Shown one piece after another: positions 8,317 through 16,664 of a DNA stretch of 64,000 nt (positions are counted from its first letter, which is position 1; the number at the start of each line of letters is the position of its first letter). Both the position numbers and the translations under genes were made by a program. The notes under the pieces were generated by a model, which saw only the letters and a list, made by a program, of their open reading frames with translations, was not told the DNA's origin and ran no database searches. Source of the stretch: Streptomyces sp. AC555_RSS877 (GTDB taxonomy: Bacteria; Actinomycetota; Actinomycetes; Streptomycetales; Streptomycetaceae); the NCBI RefSeq assembly GCF_019049245.1, contig NZ_JAGMUK010000216.1, forward strand, positions 218,726 to 282,725, read 5' to 3'.

Positions 8317-10890
8317 TCATTCCTTGGTCCCGATGGCATCCACCGGCCGGGCGCGGAGCATCAGACGGCTGGGCAGCATCGCCCCGGCCATCGCCAGCAG
8401 ACCCGTCGTACCGACGATGACGAGCCAGCCCGCCGGGGGCACCGTGGGCATCGGCCCGCCGGTCAGGGCGAGTGCGACCAACGCCAGCGGCGCAGCGGCG
8501 AGAAGCGTCCCCAGGACCGCTCCGACGACCACCACCGCGGCGCTCTCCCGGCGCACCATCCCGAGCAGTTGCGCGCGGGTGGTGCCGGTCAGCCGCAGCA
8601 GGGCGAACTCCCGTCGCCGGGCAGCGGTGTTCATCGCCTGGGTGTTGACGACGGTGAGCGCGGTGTAGGCGATGATCAGTCCGACCACCACGTAGTTCAC
8701 CCACGCCATCGTCCGCTGCTCCGCCACCAGGTCGTCCACCGCCAACGCACCGCTCAGCGCCGTACCCGGGTAGGCGTGGGCCAGCGTGGAGAGCTGGTCC
8801 GCGACATCGCCGGCCCCGGACGCGGACCGGACCAGTACCGACTGGTCGACGCCCGCGGTGGTGTGCGACAGCAACAGATCGTGGTCGAAGGTGAGGTCGG
8901 CGAAGCCGAGCCCCCGGCCGTACACGGCGATCACCTCGCCCGTGAAGGGGGTACCGTCACCGAGATACAGGTGGGCCCGGTCCCCGACGCCCAGACCGAG
9001 CCACGACGCCGCCGTCGTGCTGAGGGCGACCGTGTCCGGAGCGAGGGCTGAGAGGTCGCCTTCGCGGGCGTCCAGGTCGATCGTGGCGGGCAGGGCGGAC
9101 GGCTGGAGGCCCTGCGCGGTCAGGGAGACGGTCTCTTCCGTGCCGAGCAGTGAGCCCACCCCCACGGCCTTGCTGCGAACGACCCCGGTGGCGGCCGACA
9201 CCCCGGGCAGTGCCACGGCCCGGCGAGCCAGGTCCGGGGGCACCCCGTCGGCTGAGGTCAGCACCTGGTCGGCCACTGTGCCCGAGCGGATCTCCTGTGC
9301 GGACCGGTCGAGCTGGGTGGTCTGGGTGAAGACGACGGTCGCGGCGAAGGACACCGCCAGGATCAGCGGGGTGACGGCCGCCGCCGTCCGGGCGGCGCGC
9401 GCCCGGGAGTTGGCCGCCGCCAGCCAGCCGGCGACGCCGGTACGCAGCAGCAGCGGGGCGAGCAGGGCGGTCGCGGCGCGGGTCAGCAGCGGACCGAGGA
9501 CCGCTGCCGCTATCACGAGCAGCAGGACCAGCGAATTGGCCATCCCCACCACGGTCAGGAAGTCGGTGCGGTAGGCCAGGCCCAGGCCCAGTACGGACGC
9601 TGCCAGGGCGAGCAGCACCCCGCCGGTCACGAGCCGTCCGCGGCCCAGGCGGTCGGGTTCGCCCGCCGCCTCCCGCAGGGCCTCGGTGGGGCGGATGCGC
9701 GCCGCGCGCCGGGCTGCGAACCAGGCGGCTCCCACCGCGGTCAGGACGGTGGCCGTCACCGCGGTGAGGAAGGGCAGCGGTCCGACCACCGGCTGGAAGT
9801 CCGGCGGCACGATGCCGCGTCCGGCGAACTGGCCACTGAGCCAGTACACGACGCCGACGCCGAGCGGGCAGCCCAGTACCCCCGCCGCCAGGGCGGCCAC
9901 GGCGGACTCCGCGGCGATCATGCGGTGCAGCTGCCTCGGGGTGGTACCGATGGCGCGCAGCAGAGCCATCTCCCGCCGCCGGTGCCGGATGGCGAGCGAT
10001 GTCGTCGCGCACAGGACGAAGACGGCCACGAGCATGACGTTGCCGCCGATCGCGGTGGCGAGCTCGACCAGGGTGGCCGCGCCGACCGCCACGTCGGTGA
10101 ACTCCGCCTCGCCCCGCCCGCCGCCCGTGTACACGGACGCGCTCGTGTCCTTCAGCGTCTTCTCGATCTGCGCGGCGACCCGCCCCACCGGGGTGCCGGG
10201 GGCGGTGAGCACACCGAACGCGTCGACCGACGTGCGCGCGGCCGGCGCCAACTCCTCGACGGCGGCCGCGGAGGCGAAGAGCACCGACTGCCGGGGCGTG
10301 CGGCCCCGGTCGAGGGTCACCAGGCCGGTGACCTCGAAGGTGAGGGGCGTGGTCGTCGACATCAGCCGGACGTCGTCACCGACGCGGAGACCCGCCCGCT
10401 CGGCGAGGTCGGTGTCCAGGACGACCTGGCGGGAGCCCTCGGGGCGGTGCCCCTCGGTGAGGCGGAACCCGCCCAGGACATGGCTCTCCCAGGTGTGCGC
10501 CTGGGGCACGGCACCGTTGGCACCGGTGACGGACCGGTCCTCCGCCAATAGACGCACCGTCGCACGGCGGTCCGGTACGACCGAGGTGACGCCGTCGAGC
10601 GCGGCGATGTCGTCGGCCAGGGACGCGTCGAGACGGGGCCGTTCGGGAAGGGGCTGCGCGCTCCGGTAGGGGGACCCGTCCGCGGACTTGACCTCCAGGT
10701 CCACGGACTGGCTCGCGGCCACGATCACCGGTGCCTTGTCGTACCGTTCCGGCGGGAGTGCGGAGCGCAGCCCCGATTCGAGGAGCACCCCGCAGGCGCT
10801 CACCACGGCCGCCGCGAGCAGCAGGGCCGTGAAGGTGGCGGCGAAGGCACCTCCGCGCGAGCGCAGGGTGGCCAGGGCGAGACGCAGCAT
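8317..10890 (-). CDS. ABC transporter permease, FtsX/MacB type with two FtsX modules
   Basis: 857 residues. An N-terminal membrane segment (residues ~10-30) is followed by a large extracytoplasmic MacB-like domain. Four membrane helices come next around residues 270-450, with RHRRREMALLRAIGTTPRQL, the typical FtsX cytoplasmic motif. A second extracytoplasmic region and a second FtsX module (ARRREFALLRLTGTTRAQLL) follow. Its ATG overlaps the ATPase stop (TGATG), so the two are translated together. Such pairs export lipids, peptides or antibiotics, or act in envelope stress; the substrate is not inferable. Confidence 0.88.
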   Translation of the reverse strand: MLRLALATLRSRGGAFAATFTALLLAAAVVSACGVLLESGLRSALPPERYDKAPVIVAASQSVDLEVKSADGSPYRSAQPLPERPRLDASLADDIAALDGVTSVVPDRRATVRLLAEDRSVTGANGAVPQAHTWESHVLGGFRLTEGHRPEGSRQVVLDTDLAERAGLRVGDDVRLMSTTTPLTFEVTGLVTLDRGRTPRQSVLFASAAAVEELAPAARTSVDAFGVLTAPGTPVGRVAAQIEKTLKDTSASVYTGGGRGEAEFTDVAVGAATLVELATAIGGNVMLVAVFVLCATTSLAIRHRRREMALLRAIGTTPRQLHRMIAAESAVAALAAGVLGCPLGVGVVYWLSGQFAGRGIVPPDFQPVVGPLPFLTAVTATVLTAVGAAWFAARRAARIRPTEALREAAGEPDRLGRGRLVTGGVLLALAASVLGLGLAYRTDFLTVVGMANSLVLLLVIAAAVLGPLLTRAATALLAPLLLRTGVAGWLAAANSRARAARTAAAVTPLILAVSFAATVVFTQTTQLDRSAQEIRSGTVADQVLTSADGVPPDLARRAVALPGVSAATGVVRSKAVGVGSLLGTEETVSLTAQGLQPSALPATIDLDAREGDLSALAPDTVALSTTAASWLGLGVGDRAHLYLGDGTPFTGEVIAVYGRGLGFADLTFDHDLLLSHTTAGVDQSVLVRSASGAGDVADQLSTLAHAYPGTALSGALAVDDLVAEQRTMAWVNYVVVGLIIAYTALTVVNTQAMNTAARRREFALLRLTGTTRAQLLGMVRRESAAVVVVGAVLGTLLAAAPLALVALALTGGPMPTVPPAGWLVIVGTTGLLAMAGAMLPSRLMLRARPVDAIGTKE

Positions 10891-11678
10891 CAGTACCTCC
10901 TCCGCAGCTCACTCATGACGCTCTTGATCCGGGCCACGGAGGGTGCGGCTACGGAGTCGACCACTCGGCCGGCGGCCAGGAACAGCACCCTGTCAGTGCG
11001 CTGGGCGGCGGCCGGGTCGTGGGTGACCATCACCACGGTCTGGTGCAGGTCGGTCACCGCCTGCCGGAGCAGGGCGAGTATCTCCTCGGCCGTGTCGGGG
11101 TCGAGTGCGCCCGTCGGCTCGTCCGCGAAGATCACCTCGGGCCGGGTGATGAGGGCGCGGGCGATGGCGACGCGTTGCTGCTGGCCCCCGGAGAGCTCGG
11201 CGGGGCGGCGGTCCAGGAGTCCCGCGAGGCCCACGGAGGTCGCGATGCCGTGCAACGCCCCTTTCTCGGCCCGGGTTCCGGCCAGCCGCAGGGGGAGGGT
11301 GATGTTCTGCTCCACGGTGAGGGAGGGCAGCAGGTTGAAAGCCTGGAAGACGAAGCCGATCCGGGTCCGGCGGAATTCCGTGAGCTGCCGTTCTCCGAGG
11401 TCCCCGAGGTTCTGCCCGCCGAGTTGCACCACCCCGGACGTCGGCTGGTCGAGTCCGGCGGCACAGTGCAGGAAGGTGCTCTTGCCCGAGCCCGAGGGGC
11501 CCATGACGCCGGTGAACGTGCCGGCGGTGATACCGGTACTGACCTGGTCGAGCGCGACGACCTCGGACGACCCGCGACCGTAGGTCTTGGTCACCTGGGT
11601 CAGACGTACGGCGCTGCGCGCCGGGTCGATTCCTATGGGCGCGCCGGGCGGCGTGTTGCGGCTGCGTGCTCCGAGCAT
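10890..11678 (-). CDS. ABC transporter ATP-binding protein, MacB/LolD-like
   Basis: 262 residues. Walker A GPSGSGKST, Q-loop FVFQAFNLLPSLTVEQNI, signature LSGGQQQRVAIARAL, Walker B VIFADEPTGALD and the H-loop VMVTHDPAAA are all intact. The FNLLPSLTV sequence places it in the MacB/LolD/FtsE group that partners FtsX-type permeases. It is coupled to the permease by a one-base overlap. An ATG at 11678 is used; the first ~25 residues are variable, so a start nearer RLTQVTKTYG is possible. Confidence 0.9.
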   Translation of the reverse strand: MLGARSRNTPPGAPIGIDPARSAVRLTQVTKTYGRGSSEVVALDQVSTGITAGTFTGVMGPSGSGKSTFLHCAAGLDQPTSGVVQLGGQNLGDLGERQLTEFRRTRIGFVFQAFNLLPSLTVEQNITLPLRLAGTRAEKGALHGIATSVGLAGLLDRRPAELSGGQQQRVAIARALITRPEVIFADEPTGALDPDTAEEILALLRQAVTDLHQTVVMVTHDPAAAQRTDRVLFLAAGRVVDSVAAPSVARIKSVMSELRRRY

Positions 11679-12060
11679 GCGGGGACCTTCGATCGGTTCG
11701 GTGGGTGGTCCTCACAGTCCACCGGCAGGTCGAGGCCGGATCCTCCGTCTGTGCGGCTGGACATCGGCTCCGCCAGGCAGAGGACGCGGCGGGCCGGTTC
11801 CGCCGTAGGGAGGAGGGGACCGGCCGTCCGGGCACACCGGTCACGAGGCGGTCTCCTCCTTGAGGAGGGGGCCGACGGAATGAGCACGCGTCGGGTTTCT
11901 GGGCCCCCGGTAGGAACTGCCCGACGGCCACCGGGGTGAACATTGGATGAGCGGAAGTCGAGCAGATGATGCCGCCCTGTGCCGCACACCCGCCCGTTAA
12001 GATTCACAGCCGCCCGCCCAGATGGGCCCGAGCCTCGGTGATTAAGGAACAGAAATATAC
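11679..12060. other. intergenic region between divergent ABC operon and bL12-like gene
   Basis: About 380 bases without a supportable gene. Near its right end TAAGAT (11998-12003) resembles a -10 element for the small gene at 12061, and AAGGA at 12044-12048 serves as its ribosome binding site. The promoter of the ABC operon should lie in the left half; I see no clear hexamers. Confidence 0.4.
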
Positions 12061-12342
12061 ATGGACACCCTGACAACCCTTCTCGCCGTTCTGGTGGGCT
12101 GCACGACATTGGTGACGCTGGAGAACCGGACCCGCCGGCTCGACCGGCGGATGATCCGTCTGGAACAGAAGCTCGACCTGCTGCTGAAGCAGGCGAATGT
12201 GCCGGACGACGAGCTCGTACCGGCGCAGGTTATAGCTCTCGCCCGTGCCGGCGAGGACATTCTCGCCATCAAGAAATACCGCGAGGCCACGGGGAGCGGG
12301 CTGCTGGAGGCCAAGGAAGTCGTGGACCGACTGCGGGGATGA
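12061..12342 (+). CDS. small membrane protein with ribosomal protein bL12 C-terminal-like domain
   Basis: 93 residues. One membrane helix (TTLLAVLVGCTTLVTL, residues 4-19), then a charged coiled-coil-like stretch (RRLDRRMIRLEQKLDLLLKQ), then AIKKYREATGSGLLEAKEVV, which matches the bL12 C-terminal fold (compare VIKxVRExTGLGLKEAKxLV). Such bL12-like proteins are common in Streptomyces with unknown role; this one is not the ribosomal stalk protein, lacking its N-terminal dimerisation domain. Confidence 0.75.
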   Translation: MDTLTTLLAVLVGCTTLVTLENRTRRLDRRMIRLEQKLDLLLKQANVPDDELVPAQVIALARAGEDILAIKKYREATGSGLLEAKEVVDRLRG

Positions 12343-12575
12343 GCGCAAGAAAATACGGCGAAAGCCGTCTGCTCTCCAGAAAATTTCGAGCGGTGTCCGT
12401 CACCGGGCCGGCGATTCCAGCGGATTTGGCAGTGGCGGACGGATCATTTTCGCCTTGCCGGTATCCGCGCTCCTGACCGTTCTCGCTCTGGCCGCGTGAC
12501 GTCACCAGAAGCCGTGGACACCGGCTGGGGCACGGTCACGAAACCTGTCCCGGGGCGGGCCTGCCGGCGCCGATT

Positions 12576-13135
12576 ATGATGCAGCAGATCAAGGGCCTGC
12601 CCGAATGCACCGCCAATGCGCGCAAGCCGCGGGTGCCCGTCGTGTTCGGCGGGCGCAGTTCCGAACACGGGATCTCCGTGCTCCCCGTCGACCCCGCCGA
12701 TCGGGAAGTCGTCTGCAGCGAGCCGAGTTCGGTGCCCAAGGCGCTGGGCGAGGTCGACGTGGTCTTCCCGGTGCTGCACGGCCCGTACGGCGAGGACGGC
12801 ACCCTCCAGGGCCTGCTGGAACTCTCCGGTGTGCCGTACATGGGTTCGGGTGTGCTCGCCTCGGCCGTCGGCCAGGACAAGGAGTACATGAAGCGGGTGT
12901 TCACCTCCTTCGGGCTCAAGGTCGGCCCGTACGTGGTGATCCGCCCGCGCGAGTGGGACCGCGACGAGCGGGCCGCCCGCAAGAAGATCGTCGTCTTCGC
13001 CGGCAAGCACGGCTGGCCGCTCTTCGTGAAGCCCGCCCGCGGCGGCTCCTCGGTCGGCATCAGCACCTCGCCGGCCTGGACGAGGCCATCGCCGAGGCCC
13101 GGCGCCGCGACCCACCGACCACTCACGCACCCGAA
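12576..13135 (+). pseudogene. D-alanine--D-alanine ligase fragment with deletion and frameshift
   Basis: Reading from about 12576 gives VVFGGRSSEHGISV, the N-terminus of Ddl, joined directly to LPVDPADREVVCSEP. The ~45-50 residues normally between them are missing. The match then runs through VDVVFPVLHGPYGEDGTLQG and FVKPARGGSSVGIS, after which the frame is lost; LAGLDEAIAEARRRDP reappears in another frame. All of the ATP-grasp C-terminal half with the metal-binding residues is absent, so this cannot be an active ligase. The intact ddl must lie elsewhere. Confidence 0.8.
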
Positions 13136-13149
13136 ACAGACATCGCACG

Positions 13150-13445
13150 GGCGCGATCGCGGCCGTGTCCCTGACCGCCCTCACCGGCCGGTGAACTCCC
13201 TGGTGGGCGGCGGCCTGGCCGGGGAAATACCCGCGGTACTGCTCTGGAACCAGGACCTCCACGTGCTTCCGTCCCTTCTCGGCGCAGGAGGCACCGCCGC
13301 TCCGCTCAGGGGCGGTCGCCTGAACGTGGCCGGTGCCGTGTGCGCCGCCGCGCTCGTCTTCACCATGCGGGTGCTCGCGTTACGCCAGAGCCGGCGTACA
13401 CCTCGGTCCGCCCGGTGGAGGCAACGCGGTGAGACCCTGACCCCG
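13150..13445 (+). pseudogene. TRIC/UPF0126 cation channel fragment
   Basis: The sequence AAVSLTALTG appears first in one frame. GEIPAVLLWNQDLHVLPSLLGA and GAVCAAALVFTMRVLALRQS (each broken here into its motif) follow in another frame. These match the second half of the trimeric intracellular cation channel family (UPF0126), which ends in FALRLLALRR. The conserved GGGxxRD between them is deleted. By chance its frame is open to the ddl fragment, giving a 300-codon chimeric ORF that is not a real protein. Confidence 0.6.
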
Positions 13446-13464
13446 AAGTTCTCGAGGCACCGTC

Positions 13465-14271
13465 ATGCCCCTTACTGAACCGACCGACACGGCCACCTAC
13501 CCCGTCGACGTCGTCCTGTCGCTGCAACGCGAGCGAACGGCTGTCCTACTGCGCACGCTGCGCGGTCAGCACGTACTGCCGACTCTGGTCCACGGCTGGG
13601 GCACCGAGCAGGCGTACAGCGCCATGCTGCATGACGCCGAGCGGCCGCTCACCGTCCTCGACGTACCGGACACCCGATGGGACGAAACCCTGGAGCACCG
13701 CGTACACGCCCTCAGCAACCTCTCAACGGTCATAGTGCTCACCCCGGAGGAGTCGGACCCGGCCGCTCTGCTGCTGGCAGGTGCCGTGAACGTCATGTCC
13801 CGCGGTACGCCTCCGCTGGAGTTGGCCAGCCGGATCACCGCCGAGCGGCGCTGGCTCGACTCTCGCGAGGGGGCGGGGCGGGGGGAACCGACGCACACCT
13901 TGAGACTCCATCCCCAGCGTCCGCGCCAGTCCTCTCAAGCATTGCTGTTCGACATGCTGTGCTCCGCCGCGCGTCCCTGGTGCTGTCATGAACTGCGGCT
14001 CCTGCTGGGCACCTCGGACGAGCCGATGAGCCGACGAGCGTTGCGGGCCAGGATCAGCCGCCTCGACGAACGCCTGAGCGCCCACGGAGTGGTCGTCAAC
14101 TGTTCGACGCAGTGGGGACGCACTGCCCTGCTGGGGCTCGCCGATCAGTGCGCCGGCGACGGAAGCACCCCCACCACGCCACGGGCCTCCCGCGCCCATG
14201 AGGAACTGGAACGAATGCCGCACCGACAACTGCCGATCGGGCCCGTACCGGAGCCCGCGAAGGATGCCTGA
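13465..14271 (+). CDS. regulator-like protein with degenerate receiver domain and winged-helix-like C-terminus
   Basis: 268 residues. Residues ~10-130 alternate short strands and helices as in a response-regulator receiver (VDVVLSLQRERTAVLLRTL, PLTVLDVP, VIVLTPEESDPAALLLAGAV, NVMSRGTPPLELASRI). The usual acidic pocket and phospho-Asp are not recognisable. Residues ~155-225 look like a winged-helix DNA-binding module (SSQALLFDMLCSAARPW, MSRRALRARISRLDERL). I do not recognise the family with certainty. A hairpin follows. It lies 2.4 kb before the CIS locus; a role there is speculation. Confidence 0.6.
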   Translation: MPLTEPTDTATYPVDVVLSLQRERTAVLLRTLRGQHVLPTLVHGWGTEQAYSAMLHDAERPLTVLDVPDTRWDETLEHRVHALSNLSTVIVLTPEESDPAALLLAGAVNVMSRGTPPLELASRITAERRWLDSREGAGRGEPTHTLRLHPQRPRQSSQALLFDMLCSAARPWCCHELRLLLGTSDEPMSRRALRARISRLDERLSAHGVVVNCSTQWGRTALLGLADQCAGDGSTPTTPRASRAHEELERMPHRQLPIGPVPEPAKDA

Positions 14272-14285
14272 GGAGAACGGCGTAC

Positions 14286-14316
14286 AGGGCGGCTCGGACA
14301 GCACTCCGAGCGCCCT
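14286..14316. terminator. terminator of the orphan regulator gene
   Basis: AGGGCGGCTCGGA (14286-14298) pairs with TCCGAGCGCCCT (14305-14316) with one bulged base and a 6-base loop. It starts 15 bases after the stop at 14271. Confidence 0.6.
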
Positions 14317-14672
14317 AAGACGGCCGGAGTGGACGCCACCCGGGCCTCCGTGGCCCGAGCCGCCCCGGCTCGGGCGGCCGCAGCACACGCGGAGACCGTG
14401 ACGACGCGGCCATCGGCCTCGCCGGACGCGGCGGACTCGGTGTCCGGCGCGGTCGCCGCGGAACCGCGCGCCGGACGGCGCGGGCGGGCGGGCGGCAAGG
14501 TCGTGTTCTGGGAGTGCGACGGCCGTGACATCCAGATGTGGGGCTCGGTTGAGGCCCGGTCCCCGCCCTCCTCCGACGCTCGTTCCACAGCCCGCCCAGA
14601 AGAACACCGGAGACCGCCCATGCCTGCCTCGACACCACCCGTCGACGCGGAACCCGCGTCCATGGCCAATCC

Positions 14673-14712
14673 CCGACGGGCCCGTGCCGACACATCGGCA
14701 CGGGCCCGTCGG
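14673..14712. terminator. perfect 18-bp stem hairpin
   Basis: Positions 14673-14690 and 14695-14712 are exact reverse complements around the tetraloop CACA. Very stable, terminator-like; no gene ends immediately upstream on either strand. Confidence 0.6.
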
Positions 14713-14780
14713 CCGTCCGGTTCGCCCACGGGGCGGCTGGACCTCGGAGACGAACCGGGCCGCCCGGACCCATGTCCCTG

Positions 14781-14831
14781 GGGAGCGGGGGCGGCACACC
14801 GGGTGTACCCGCCTGTGCCGCCCCCGCTCCC
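14781..14831. terminator. perfect 18-bp stem hairpin with structured loop
   Basis: Positions 14781-14798 and 14814-14831 are exact reverse complements. The 15-base loop contains the small palindrome GGGTGTACCC. It lies about 110 bases past the stop of the minus-strand lipoprotein (14942) and probably terminates it. Confidence 0.6.
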
Positions 14832-14941
14832 GCTATGCCCGCGCCGCCCGGCTCAACCGGCCACAACGCACGCTGACACCGCGCTGCCCCGTGGACTCGC
14901 CCGTGGGGACAGGCACGACGCCACGCTCGACGGGCCGCACC

Positions 14942-15520
14942 TCATTGGTCGTCGACGGCCGGGCCCTCGTCCGGCGCGGCCCGCTCGGTGATCCGCGTGG
15001 CCACCCCGCTCTTGACGACCACGTTCGCGGCGACCGATCCGCTCTTGGTGTTGCTCTCCAGGTCGGCGAGTGAGCAGCGCGTCGTGGCCTTCGGGTCGTA
15101 CTCGCCGCACAGCACACCGGCGCCGTACACGGCGGTGCTGTTCGAGACGTAGAACTGCTGCTGCTTGCCGTTGACGCTCACGGTGTACTTCTGCGGCGCC
15201 AGGTACTCGATCGTCCCGCCCGCGAAGGTGCCGCTCACTCCTTTGTCGACACCTGCCGCGCTGTCGTCCGCCGCGGAGTCGTCGTCGGCCGAGGTGCCGG
15301 CGCCGTCGCCGGCCGAGCCCGAGTCCGCCGAGTCGCCGGCGCCGCGGGTGGTGGAGACGGAACCCTCGCCGGTCGAGGTTCCCGCATCGGTGGCGGCCGT
15401 GGCGGAGGTGGTGCCCGCCTTCGAGTTCGCGTCATCCTCCTCGCAGGCCGTGAGGGCGCAGGCTCCAGCGACGACGGCCGCGGCGATCAGCAGTGTTCTG
15501 GCTCGGTGGGTGGAACGCAT
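14942..15520 (-). CDS. secreted lipoprotein, unknown function
   Basis: 192 residues from ATG 15520, with GGGAGA upstream. Signal peptide with lipobox: RTLLIAAAVVAGACALTAC, Cys at about residue 26. A Ser/Thr/Asp/Ala-rich linker of ~60 residues follows, then a compact domain of ~90 residues (GGTIEYLAPQKYTVSVNGK, FYVSNSTAVYGAGVLCGEY). Two further cysteines (LCGEY, TRCSL) may form a disulphide. The mature protein is expected on the outer face of the membrane. No function is assigned. Confidence 0.7.
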   Translation of the reverse strand: MRSTHRARTLLIAAAVVAGACALTACEEDDANSKAGTTSATAATDAGTSTGEGSVSTTRGAGDSADSGSAGDGAGTSADDDSAADDSAAGVDKGVSGTFAGGTIEYLAPQKYTVSVNGKQQQFYVSNSTAVYGAGVLCGEYDPKATTRCSLADLESNTKSGSVAANVVVKSGVATRITERAAPDEGPAVDDQ

Positions 15521-15872
15521 GAGGTGTCTCCCGTGTACGTGGCTGCCCGGCAAGGGTGCGCCGGGCAACGGCGTCTGACTGACGGGACCACCATGCGCAG
15601 GTCGGCGACGGGTTCATGCGCCGAGAGCGCGAGCCATGTCGCTCTTGTCATCGACGCGCGGCGGAGGCGGGACGTATCGCCCTCGCCGGCTTCCCGTTCG
15701 GTACGGGACGCGGTGCCCGAGTGGGCCGCCGTTCCCTCCGGCGGGTCGTTCGCGACACATCCCCCGTACCCGCGCCCAGCATATGATCCCGCCGTTCGGA
15801 CGCGGCCCCGGAACGTGCGGTCGGCCGTTCCGTCCCACCTCCCACCTCCCGCTTCTCACCCAGGACTCATCC
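15521..15872. other. divergent promoter region between two lipoprotein genes
   Basis: 352 bases without a supportable gene. It must carry both divergent promoters. No clear promoter hexamers or repeats were seen. Confidence 0.4.
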
Positions 15873-16556
15873 ATGCGCTCATCGCTCCGCTGCCCAGGAA
15901 CCGGAACCGCCGTCCACCGGCGGGTTGCTCACTTCCTGGTGGTCACCGCCGCCGCCACGGCTCTCGCCGGATGCGGTACCGGTGACGCCAACACCGTTCA
16001 GCCGCCGATCGTGGAGACCGCCACGAAGGCGGTGACGGGAGGCGGAACCGGCTCCGGCGGTGCCGCCGGCGCGGCTCCGGCCGAACCCACGCGTGCCGCG
16101 GCCCGGGACTCCGACACCACATCGTCAGGTACGGGTACGGGTACGGGAACGGACGCGGACGCGGACGCGGACGGCGGCAGGTGCCACACCACGGACCTCT
16201 CCATCGAGTTGCCGGATGACGACACCCTGCCCGCCGACATCTCCGTCACCATCAGCAACACCGGGCAGCGCACCTGCACCATGGGCGGATTCCCCGGCGT
16301 GGACCTCCAGGGTGACGGGCTCACACACGCCTTCCGGCGCGGTGACACCTCGGGCCGAAGGGTGACCCTGTCACCCGGCGACAGCACTCACTTCACCCTG
16401 CGGCCCGTGGGTGCCGGCGGCGAGTTCTCCCCGGAGACCATCGTGATCACACCCCCTGACGAGACGGAGCATCAGACGCTCCCCTGGCCGTGGGGTGCCG
16501 TCCGCCTGGCGGAGAACACCGCCTACGCCGGGACGGTCGAGCCGGTGGGCGCCTGA
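15873..16556 (+). CDS. DUF4232-type secreted lipoprotein
   Basis: 227 residues from ATG 15873, preceded by AGGA. Signal peptide with lipobox AAATALAGC, Cys at about residue 31. A low-complexity linker (Gly/Ser/Ala, then GTGTGTGTDADADADGG encoded by simple repeats) leads to the DUF4232 domain (SIELPDDDTLPADISVTI, GQRTCTMGGFPGVDL, SPGDSTHFTL). DUF4232 proteins are exported actinobacterial proteins of unknown function. Terminates about 110 bases before the first CIS-locus gene. Confidence 0.8.
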   Translation: MRSSLRCPGTGTAVHRRVAHFLVVTAAATALAGCGTGDANTVQPPIVETATKAVTGGGTGSGGAAGAAPAEPTRAAARDSDTTSSGTGTGTGTDADADADGGRCHTTDLSIELPDDDTLPADISVTISNTGQRTCTMGGFPGVDLQGDGLTHAFRRGDTSGRRVTLSPGDSTHFTLRPVGAGGEFSPETIVITPPDETEHQTLPWPWGAVRLAENTAYAGTVEPVGA

Positions 16557-16664
16557 AAGCCTGTGCCATGCGGTTTCCGTCCCGCGCACCCCGGGTCCTT
16601 CGGGTAGCCTCTTCTGCCCCTCGGTGTCCTGACTGTGGCACTGCCCCCGTCTTAGCGTCGTCGT

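Larger units (their letters stand above)
14272..14941. other. hairpin-rich intergenic region
   Basis: 670 bases in which open frames exist on both strands but none has a domain, a good ribosome site or typical codon bias. It holds the three hairpins listed separately (14286-14316, 14673-14712, 14781-14831). Confidence 0.5.

Noticed and set aside
12343..12575. Possible gene between bL12-like gene and ddl pseudogene
   Set aside because: Only short frames on either strand, none with motif or ribosome site; treated as empty.
14329..14991. 220-codon plus-strand frame in the hairpin region
   Set aside because: Runs through two perfect hairpins and into the antisense of a lipoprotein gene; no domain.
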